Below, piece after piece: positions 40,901 to 52,900 of a stretch of DNA of 64,000 bases; position 1 is the first letter of the stretch, and the number at the start of each line of letters is the position of its first letter. Under the pieces are notes generated by a model. That model was not told the DNA's origin. It ran no database searches and worked only from the letters and a program-made list of their open reading frames with translations. The stretch is from Sinonovacula constricta (Eukaryota > Mollusca > Bivalvia > Cardiida > Solecurtidae): contig CM017572.1 in assembly GCA_007844125.1 (NCBI GenBank), positions 43,196,632-43,260,631 on the forward strand, in the 5' to 3' direction. The position numbers and the translations under genes are program-made.

Positions 40901-43900
40901 TTCCCCAAGATAGATATGTGTACACACAGGGTCCTTTTCCTCTAGATAGATATGTGTACACACAGGGTCTTTTTCCCCAAGATAGATATGTATATGACAA
41001 GGGATTTTCCATAATATAAGGCATGACAGGGGTATGCAACTGTGTGAAAAATGCTAACCAGTGAATGAAAGACCTTATTAGACCTAAACTTTCAGCAGTA
41101 AATTTCAACAGTGTTAATCAAATGTATCGTTTTACTGACCTGGGTGTGTTTTCATTTTATGACTATTTTTGTCATGGAAACAACAATAGCAGTAACAACA
41201 TGACATTACATGCCTTGCTGAAGGCCACTGAAGCCAGTCCCATGTAGCCTTGTGTGGCAGAATGTTGCTAATATGATCATCTTCATTTGCTGCCTGCTTA
41301 GCTGGAATTGGCCACACTTAAGCAAATTGTCTAAATCCAGCCAGCTCTCACTGACAGCACACTTTCTAAGGATTTACACTATTTGCTAGGGAAACTCCAG
41401 AAATGAATTTAGATAACATTTAATATAGTTGTTAGTAAATAGCTAAAAATTTAGTTGGGTTCTGGATCTATACTATGTATTTATGTATACCAGATTAATT
41501 TGTTGTAAGCCAGTCGCTGGTACATTTCTTATCTAGATCTACACTATTTGCCAAAGCCTGATTTATTTGTTCTAAGCAGGATCTGTTTGATCTGGAACCA
41601 CATTATTTGCCTGACTGATCAGATTCTGGTAAGCAGCAAGTAAAAACCAGCAATAACAGGCTGCATGTTCTATCAAAGTCATGCACCTGTTTATGACATG
41701 CTTCCCACTCACCCCTTATCCAGCTTTAACTGCCAAGTTAGACAGCCTAAAGTAATCTGGCTTGGACATCAGTCAACATGGCATGTGCTTGTCAACTTCT
41801 GCCAACCCCAGATGGCTGGGCCTGTAGGTTATGTTTACAATTGAACTACATACCACGGATTGCCAGAATACTTTATTTTAGACATCGATTACTGTTAGCT
41901 GGTAGGGCTAGCTATGAATGGTAGCTATAGCCCATTTATTTTAAATCATCTAACTTATTACAATTATCAGTTAATTTGTTGGGTTGATAGTCACACCAGT
42001 AATACTGAGATAAGTAACTACACTATATCCACTAGAAGCAGATAAAGTGCTGCATTCACTGTAAACAGCAGGCCATAAACACCTGGCATGATAACACACA
42101 ATTTCTAATTTTTCAAAATATAAGAAATGTATTTTTAGTCTATCTTGATATCGACCTTACTTGATTTTGTGCTGGTTACATAATCCAACCTTACCTGACT
42201 GTGCTGGTTACATAATCAACTTTACTTGATTTTGTGCTGGTTACATAATCAACCTTATTGATTTTGTGCTGGTTAGATAATCAACCTTATTGATTTTGTG
42301 CTGGTTACATAACAGACCTTACTTGATTTTGTGCTGGTTACATAGCAGACCTTACCTGATTTTGTGCTGGTTACATAATTAACCTTACCTGACTGTGCTG
42401 GTTACATAATCAACCTTACTTGATTTTGTGTTGGTTACATAACAGACCTTACCTGATTTTGTGCTGGTTACGTAACAGACCTTACCTGACTGTGCTGGTT
42501 ACATAATCAACCTTACCTGATTTTGTGCTGGTTAAGGTATTGTATGAAGTCGAGCTCTGAGGGCATCAGAAACATGATGGTGTTGCCTCTGGTCCCTGCA
42601 CGGGCTGTGCGGCCAACTCTGGAAATAAAATGATACCATAAAGTATATATTAAGAATAGGACTAAGTCTTAACCAAGAGAAAATTGTTTACGTTGAGACA
42701 TTATCTAAATGACCTGCAATTAGTAAACAGATTAAAACACATATTTGTCTGGGGTCTTCCTACAACCATTTTACATGTAGAATGAGGTCACCATTATGAC
42801 CATTATGTTAGTGATTGAAAGTCACATATAGTGATTGTTTTGTTACAGTGTTTGTTTTGGTTTTGTTTTTTAGATACATCACAGTGACCAATTATGATCA
42901 TCACAGCTGTTTTGGTGGAGGAAGACCTCAGACAAATGTCTGGGTAGAACCATCGGCACACCGCAGCTCAGCTGGAAGACTTCCCACACTAAGTCCATTG
43001 CCCCGAATGGGACTCGTATCTATGCAGACAAAGGCTAAGCAGTTAGAGGAGTAACAAAGTAGCTACTCTACCACTATGCCAAGGGCGCCCCTTGCACAGT
43101 GTTTCTTTATCTCTCTCATAACAGGAAGACCACTAGCAAGCTGCTATATATCTATATATATGACAGCAAAGGTCATATCTGAATTGTCCTGACATTATGA
43201 TAAGATATTATCTAAAGCAGCATTATCCAGAATGTGGTTTTGATGACTAGTAAGATGAAAGCTGGTCATGGTGATTTAATATGTTTGCACACTTCTTAAT
43301 AAACAAAACTTGATCAATGGTTGGCGCAACTTAGCTTAAACCTATTTATTTATAGTCAATTGGGAAATATATTCTTTTATAATCTCAATTTATACTAATC
43401 CCTCTAGACTGCCACAGATACTGAGTACCTAGAAAAGTGTGCAGTAAATGGTCCTGCTCATAGATAAACACCATATGGCCAGTATTGGGGTTTTATCCCA
43501 GGACCTTCTGATCCTTAAGGTCTTAAGTCACTAGACCACTGAAGTCCGTTGGCGCATCTTAACTGAATAAGCTGTCAATGACAATATAAAGCTGCCTGCC
43601 ATGATGGCAGAGATGGCCCAAATTGTGGAACATGCAAGACCTCCATTAATTGTCCAACATTGATCTGTCATATACATAAAAATAAAAAAGAAGAAACTTG
43701 CCTGTGCACATAGCTGGGGGTACCTGCTGCACAACTGTACTGGACAACCCATTGAACAGAAGGCAGATGGAGCCCTCGTGCTGCAACATCTGTACACAGT
43801 AACACCCCAGACTTCACGCTGCAAAACTCATGGAAAGCCATAGTGCGGTCCTAAAGTCAGAAATGTATGCATACTTTGAGAAATGGACAAAAAAGATTTG

Positions 43901-46900
43901 TGCAAGAACTAGGTCTTACTTTGAAAATGATGGTATAATTGAACAACTAGTATTCCTAAAACTATGTTCATCTGACCAAGTATATTAAATAACTCAAAAA
44001 AGCACCAAAATGAACTCATAAAGAATGAGATTACTGAAAACACTTTGAGACAATCCTACCCGGTGGCAGATTATATAATGTCCAACCAAAACAAGATTAG
44101 CATGGGTCAGATCAAAATCCTGTAAAGAACAGTCTTGAACAAAAAATGTCACTGAACTTGATATAAGTACATATTTAATAGATTTGTCATTAATTGTAAA
44201 TTATTGGTGATATGGTTAATGAGGTAAGAAGACTAACTTTTTGAAGCATTTCGCCATGGAGACGGAATGCATCTAGATTGCTTTTCTGTTTATTTGTCAT
44301 CTTCTTCTCCTCTTCATCATCACCTTCATCATCATCATCATCTTCAGGGTCACTGGAAGATTTCTTGTCTAAGGCAAGATACTGGACCAATTTATAATGA
44401 AATTCTACTGAGTCCTGGGTCGAAAGAAACACAATCATTTTGGTATGGCTCCCTTTCTGAAAAAAAAAAACTGCATATTATCAAAAGCTATGAAATCGCT
44501 TAAATGAGTACAGGTATCATCACCATCATCAAAATCATCCTCATGAGCGTAATTAATCACCATCACAATCATCATCAGCAGCATCAGAAGCAATATTGCA
44601 CTAAAAGAACAGATGGGGATAAGACCCATTTTGATATTCATCACTATCATATTTCATCATCATAATGATCATCATTTACCACCACCATAGTCATCATTAT
44701 CACGATCTTTTCCTTCTTTTTCATTTTTTTTTTATTCGTAATCACCATTATTTCCATCACCCACACCATCAAACTGCATCTAAATATGTACAAAATTTTA
44801 ACATTCCATTCAGCTTATACATATATATGAGCCACATTTTTAATCTTACCCTACTTAGCATAAATTGATCAACCTTTAGCAAATTGAACACACCCAGGTC
44901 TGCCAGTTTCCTGCTTGCATTGATTATTCACAAACATGGCAGGCTTAAGTAGTGACATGCATATTAGAAAAAAATAAAATATTATTATTCATTGGAGTTA
45001 TTTGTTCCTGTTGTCCTATAATTATGATTTGTAATTTGAAGATTACATATTTGAATGGTTACAGTGCAAATATGCTAATATGGCATTATAAGACATAATG
45101 AAAATATGATTCATAAATGCTTATAACAATGGTATTCATATTCATGAAGCTGTTAGAAAATACATTTTATGTTTCTTTATAAACAATAACTGTTCTGATA
45201 AACAAACCTCATCCAATGCTATACACATCAAATTTTACATTCTAATTAAGAATTTGTGTTGTTCTTTTTCATTGCATTATAATTCCAGCATCAATCATTT
45301 TGAAGTGTTTTTATTAATAAAAAGTAACAATCTAGATAGTGGTGACTTTTAACTTCTAACAAACCTGAAACAATAAATCATCACAAACTTTACAAATAAT
45401 CAGACCTGAATCAACACAGTGTGCTTAAAAGTATTTTTTATAATCAAACTATTATAAAATGAAATACCAAAGCATTTTGTGGTGCATTTTTTAACTAAGA
45501 TGTACATAAAGCAAGTTTATTCTTTATCCATTTATTTCATCCTCTGACATTATTCTGACAGATGCTAGTTTTTGTTTACACTGGAATGCTGACTAACACT
45601 TCCGTTATTCGATCCTCTTGAATTATACTATCTTATTATAAACCATATGTAGTGTAAAGGCGCTTGAATACATCAATTTCATCCTCTTGAATTGTACTAT
45701 CTTATTATAAGCCATATGTAGTGTAAAGGGCTTGGATACTTCAATTTCATCCTCTTGAATTGTACTATCTTATTATAAACCATATGTAGTGTAAAGGGCT
45801 TGGATACTTCAATTTCATCCTCTTGAATTGTACTATCTTATTATAAGCCATATGTAGTGTAAAAGGCTTGGATACTTCAATTTCATCCTCTTGAATTATA
45901 CTATCTTATTATAAGCCATATGTAATGTAAAGCGCTTGAATACACTGATTTCATCCTCTTGAATTATACTATCTTATTATAAACCATATGTAGTGTAAAG
46001 CGCTTGAATACACTGATTTCATCCTCTTGAATTATACTATCTTATTATAAACCATATGTAGTGTAAAGCGCTTGAATACACTGATTTCATCCAGATTCTT
46101 ATTCATCAATGACTTTTATCATATACTGTGTCCTAGATGTTAAGATTACTGTCCAGTCACAATATATTTGGATGATGTACTGTCTAGTACAGTTATGTAC
46201 AGGATGATCACATGGTGCAAATCAACTGCTTGGATTGGTTAAAACAATAGGATATAGAATAATTGCATATACATGTATCAAGTTTTAAGACAAAAAAAAA
46301 ACTCTTTCAAACCATTTCTACCAATTTAAAAAAAAAAAAAAAGATTTTCTCAGTTCTTGCAGCTGTTTGAAACTCAATATCTTATTGCTATTTTTGTTCT
46401 TTACGTAAGTAAGTTTTCATTTTCTTGATGCCTTAAAATACACTAATGTTTAACTGATCATCCAAATGTGATAATAGCGGGAGCATTGCCAATTATTCCA
46501 AATAAATTTAACCATGACTGTTACATAAGTGTTAAATAAAACCTTGAGAGAGCAACTAACAACTAAGGACTGGCCAAAGGTTTGCCCTTGAAATGAATAA
46601 GAACAAACTTAACAAACCATATGCCAGCCCTTATCATGGTACTTTTATTTATAAGAAATTCAAAATCTGAGTTATCTATTAACAACTATATAAATGTTTA
46701 TATGTGTCAAGATGTATATAATATGACAAAACATGAATTGTGAGTGGATGTGATTTCACCTTCTATGATATTACAGTAAAAACAAAAGGTTTAGTGTCGG
46801 CCCAGAATCAGGACACTGAACATGCTTAGCTGGCTAAAGGATATCTGTGCACTCCCATTTCATTTCCATTTTGAGTGTATTTGTTACATTGTCCATTGAA

Positions 46901-49900
46901 GGCCAATTATATAAATAAGGCATATGAACGAAGTAGAAATATATAAACAGAATTAGAAATAGAACAACATTTATACCAGATAAAAGGCAGAGAATGGGTG
47001 TTCTATTATCACTGATTTTTATAGTTTGCTAATTTCAAACTTAAATAAATGAGATACCTATTTCAGCATATACTAATGTAAAATGTCTCTGAAAAAAGAA
47101 AAATTCAGATATAAAAACTGCATTATAAAGTGAATAGGACTCTTATTTATTCATTCTATTAACTTGATTTTTTTTAAAATTAACCTTTCTTTTAGCATGC
47201 AGTGTTTAAGATTTTGCAAGCAAAATAAAAAAAACATGAAATAAACATAGTACATGTAAAAGGAGTTCCCCCTTTGAACTTAACAAATATTAATTAAATA
47301 TTTATAAATGTTAATACCTTTATCTACTGGAATAGTATCCTATTTCTGGACTTATAGAAAGAAGGCCTTACAATTCTGTCTTCACAAATCTGATCTGTAA
47401 GCATCTTGGCCAGTATTCATCAACTATTTTTAAGTAAGAATTGCTAAATTCATGAATCTCAATCCACAATTTCTTTATCATGCATTTAGCTACATGCCTA
47501 TACTTTTGCATGACATTATAACTTTGCTGCTTTCAGCTTCAAGTCACAAACTTCATAAATAAGCTTAGTTTTGTTGGGATGAAAATGTGACTTCGGGCTT
47601 AAGTCATGATTTAGGTTTAAGAATGGTTGGTGAATATGGGCCCTAGTTTGTAGAAACCTTATTGACATACAGGTCTACAAAATGTAACCTTGTGAATATC
47701 AATTTAACCTTGACGAGCACACTGAGCGACCCACCTGTTTTTCAGCACTAAGTGTTCATGAACAAACATTTAGCATAAATGATAAATTATATTATCATAA
47801 ACTTAACATTTACCTGGCACTTGGAAAATATTAAAGTCAGCAATGAGACCAATCTCAACTTGCAAGGTGTGATCACAAAATATTGCTTCAAACTGTCTGG
47901 AATAGCATAAGCAGTTGATTCTGATTGGCTGTCTGCTTGTGTTCTGTCTTCTGGTTGGTTATTTAGCAACTTCTTATCCATGGACTTGCTCCCAGAATCC
48001 TTCAGTGCTTTTGACTGGTTCTGACCAATGGCAACTCTCTGGGGATTCTTTAATGACATTCCTGCCAGTCTTTCAACTCCTGTAATGTTTTTAAAAGGCA
48101 AAATCTTTACGTAAAAAAATTAAAGTAAACAGCTAAAAAGAAAAACAATAGTGACCATGGCCTACCAGTCATGGTTGAATGATGAATCCTTAATAGTTAG
48201 GCCTCCTGGTGCAAATTTAAGACCTGTCACAAGCTGAATGTATTTGAACAACATTATTTACTATGCTTTGCTAAATGTACATGTAGATATCACCTGAGTA
48301 CTGGTTCTATTCAAAACGTAGACTATATGGACCACAGGGGACATTACGAGAAGATACTTATAAATCAATGGCAATGTTACATACTTATGGCAGCACATTA
48401 TCTGCTTTAAGTGCACAACTGTAAGATTTTGATTAAGAGGTGAAATCCAACAAAGAAAACTCTTAGTTAAGATATATTTCCATAAGAAAACAATACAAAA
48501 TACATGAAACACATGAATAAATTATATGGTAAATTAAACTCTTACCGTCAGACAATGTGGCTGACAGCAGAACAGTCTGTCGTTGCTTGCGACTGTTTGT
48601 CCACGGCTTTCACAATATTCAGCACTTTCTCCTCAAACCCAAGGTCCAACAACCTGAAAAGATAACCATGATTCTTGTACTTATACAGAAATACACTGTC
48701 AAAAGGGCCATGTTCCACTACTTTTTATATCTGCTCTCAAATCTTTCCTAATGCTACCTGTATAACTACTACTATAGCTACTACTACTTCTACTTCTTCT
48801 ACTACTACTAATACTATTACCTAATACTCCTACCTTAGCTACTACTTCTACTTCTTCTACTGCTACTATTACATCTACTACATCTACATCAGTTACTACT
48901 ACTACATCAACTACTGCTACTTTTATTACATTCTACTCCTACCTCAGCTACTACTACTGCAATTACTGCTACTGCTGCTACTCCTCCTCCTCCTCTTACA
49001 ACAACTACTTCTTACGCTACTATATTTTCTCCTGCTTCTGCAACTACTGGTAATACAACTAATGCTGCTACTACTTCTGCTACTGTACTGTACTTCTACT
49101 TCTGTTTCTAGTACATTTTACTACACATTGACAAACCATATATGTTTTTCTTTAAGTGGAAGTCTTATAGGGTATCAAATGTGTTTTTGAAAGCATCAAT
49201 GACTACCAATCTATCAAAGTTGGTGTGATGTTAAACCCAACAAACATTTTTACTGAAACATTTGTATCTATTTGTAAGAGACAAAATCTTTAGTCTGCCT
49301 TCAGATTTCGAAATAATTTAAGGTGTTCTAATGTATGATAGAAGTTTTATTTCTACTACTAAAGGTATATATCTAATTGGGGGAACAACTTTTGCTTGAA
49401 AATGGACAAAGCATTATATACAACAACAAATAGATACAGTATATACATGATCAGAAAAGAGAGAGCAATGACTCATACAATATGAGCAATTCATTTGTAA
49501 CATTGTATTTATTGACCAATCAAATTATTTCCTGATCAACTGGCAAATAAGGCAATATGTATGGTATAGTTTATGACAGACTCTTGAATAAAATGTGGAG
49601 GTGTTGTAAAAATGCACAAAACTCTCATCCAGCAGCAAGCTTTTCCCATATAAGTAAGACAAACAGTTTAAACAGATATACATGTATCCGGCAGCCCTGG
49701 TGGTCAAGTGAACTAAGGTGCTGGACTGCTAACACACAGAGTACTATTTCTATCCATCATATTAGCAAGCTATATTGTTAATAATCTGCTAATAAAAGAA
49801 CCATGAAAAATGTAACATAACATACTGCCTGAGCCTTTAAAGATAATATAGTAGATCCTGATTCATGCTTTAAGAGGTTATTAAAGCTATATGTGATTTC

Positions 49901-52900
49901 AGACTTTCAATAAAATTGATCAAGCAAATGAAAAAAAAAGTCTAAATACATTTACCACCTTTGGAAAACTATTCTGATAAAGTGGTATTATGAAATTATA
50001 ACTTGCTCACCAAAAATGTATAAATAAAAAATCGCTTCTTTTTTACTCCAATGAAATAAATCTATTATTTTCTGTGCAAACACTGATCTGAAATTGACAA
50101 ATTTTAAGAAAAATGTGAATCAGCCTCGATATTTGAAAAACAAAACATAGCTAACATATTTCATGTCAGATGCAGCTACAAAATCATACTTATGGACTAC
50201 AATTTTACTTTTCTCGTACTAATTCAAATACAGTATATATCGATATCGATCTTTGTTTCCAAAAATAAAAGTTTACATATATTTATTTATGATACAAATA
50301 AGCACATAGTACATGTTACAAACTCATATTCTTTCTCTGTGTTTGTTTTAATGCTGAAATTAAATACTGAGAAATAAATACTGTATACCGAGAAATAAAA
50401 TAACCATAAATTGTAACACTCAGAACTTATTGCTCAAAGCATGTGCACTCATTCTTTAACTTTTTCATTGTTTCAATTTAACCATATAAGCTTTGTTTTG
50501 TAGAATTTATAAACTTATTCTGAATGTTCGAACGTTCTGATAAAAAATTATCCAAACATTCGAGTGCTTTAATGACTGAATTGTGCTATTCATAACAAAA
50601 ACTAATACCATTCTTTTCTAGAAAGTTATACAAACAGTTGGAGATTTATTCTAAGGGGTGCTTTACAGCTGTAAATAGTAATATGATAGTTTATTTCAAT
50701 GTCCAACCCTACTATACACTGGCAAAGTACATTTGCATTATTAAACTACCATAATTATTAAACTTGACTTTGAACATGACACAAATTTATAGGTTGATTA
50801 TTATAACTACATTTTTTGGGTACAGATTTTTGGATTTTTCAAAATATTTCTTGGTATAAAAGTGTTGTTATTTACTGAATATGACATATTATTGTGCATT
50901 TATATAACTATTTTATGTAACATAATAAATAACAAAATTATTTTTTTAATTACTTTTGTTATAAAAATATTGTTTTGAGATGCATTTTAGGTCTCAATAA
51001 TGTTCTTATGCCTTACTTTGGAATTTTCCTGTAGTTACTGGGAAAAGTCTATTTTCAGACTGGTTATATGACCCCAAAAAGAAGAAATAATGAGAGAAAA
51101 AAACTGTATCTTCACTTTTGAAAACCTTCATGAACTAGACATCCTGCCACACCATGATCTACATTATACAAACTAATCACCAATGCCGATCAGACATTTC
51201 TCCCTGAAATTATTGATCACTGGGATATACATGTACAGGGGAGAGTGCAACTGACAGAAAAATATTGCTGACAAAAAATCGAAGTACAAAAACAGATGTC
51301 TTGAAATCAGAGTGGACTTCCTGAAAGTTGTTTGGACAAAATGTTTCGTGACAAACAAATTATCATAACTTTAACAGGTCAGGTTTTCTGTGACCATGGT
51401 GTCAAGTTTTCTGTGACCCAATGGATTGGATTTGCCGGCATTTATGCCAATACTGTGCAGTGACATTTCTATCATTATAGCACAGAGGCACTTATGAGGT
51501 GTTTAGGGACTGAACTCGGCCGGTTCAATATACTGACACCGACGAGTCAGGCGTCCCCTTAGCCCCGAGTGTTAGGAGGGAAGCCCCTACTGCCAATTTT
51601 AAAGTCTTTGGTTTGACCTAGCCGGGGCTTGAACCTGCACCTCCCGTTCCGCAAACCAACGCTCTACCAAATGAGCTATTGCGTCTTGTCTCTATTAATT
51701 TAATAAAGATTTAAATGTACTTATATATGAATATGTGAGGAATCAATCAGGAATACACATTTGCTCCCATTTCTTATTCATTAAAATGCAGAGAACATAA
51801 GACTTGTCTCAATTACACACAATTTAAATGGATACAATAAGAAACAAGTTGGATGGAGTTCTGGGGAAAACAACCAGCTTATACATATAGGGAAGTGTGG
51901 AAACTTACTCTCCTACTTTGTTTCTCTAAACCTTATTCATGATTTATTTACATAATTTAGTATTTCCTTTACATAATCATCTCAATGCAATTGCTGAAAC
52001 ACGTGCATCTTGTTGACAACACTTCAAGAGTGCATAATCATTAACAACAATAACTGAACAACAATTGCAATGTCTTAATTATCATACCAGAATACTTTTC
52101 ATTACCTAATCCACACTCCTACAAGATCACTGACAAACCTGCCAATCCTTTGCCCTCTTAGCAATTCTCTTCAATATATAGTATTCCTATAGTCTATTTC
52201 TTCATTCTAAAACCCATTAAAACATCAAGCCCAGATTTTTCAAGGCTGCCACAAAGCTATGGAATGAATTTCCCACTGAAGTAAGGAATGCAGGCACTCT
52301 TAGTGAACTACTTGAAAGCTACTACATAAAGATAACTTGTGAATGTGAAACCTTTGCTACAGACATTTATTCAGTGTAAGTTGTAATTAAACTTCAAACT
52401 TAATACATGTGTGCATTTAAGTGAGCTCGATGTTTAATATCTTACCTTTGCCATTTTGTTGCATTTTGTAACTTTGTTTAACTATTTTCCATGTTTTATA
52501 ACTGAACATGTTGTTTTCTATTTTAGTTAATTTGTGTTCTTTATCTTTTAGACTGAATAGTTATCTAAATTGTTAACTTCTTACTTTTGTCTGTTGAGTA
52601 TTCATAAAAAAAGGTATGTAAAGCACTTTTAAATATAATTCTCTATGAAATGGGTTCTATATAAATGTCTTATTATTAATTAATTATTATAGTTATATAC
52701 CGTTTTTGAAAAGACCTTTTTCCATGGCCAAATACCGTGTGTTAGCCAATATGATCTTGTAGTGTGAATGTTTAACATTTATTCTTCTCACTAACTGAAA
52801 AATATATATATAACTAAAACATTACTTTTGCTTTCGCTCCCATATTCAGTCATTGCAAATAATTTCATCAGGAATTTCTGTTAAACATGCCAATAGTTAG

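Noticed and set aside
40662..41108. 148-residue minus-strand protein and its overlapping frames
   Set aside because: Frames of the 36-bp minisatellite.
42815..43054. 79-residue plus-strand protein
   Set aside because: Lies within a SINE-like element that recurs across the window.
51600..51690. Functional tRNA gene on the minus strand
   Set aside because: A and B boxes are good, but it is followed by a SINE-like body and I could not pair a proper acceptor stem.
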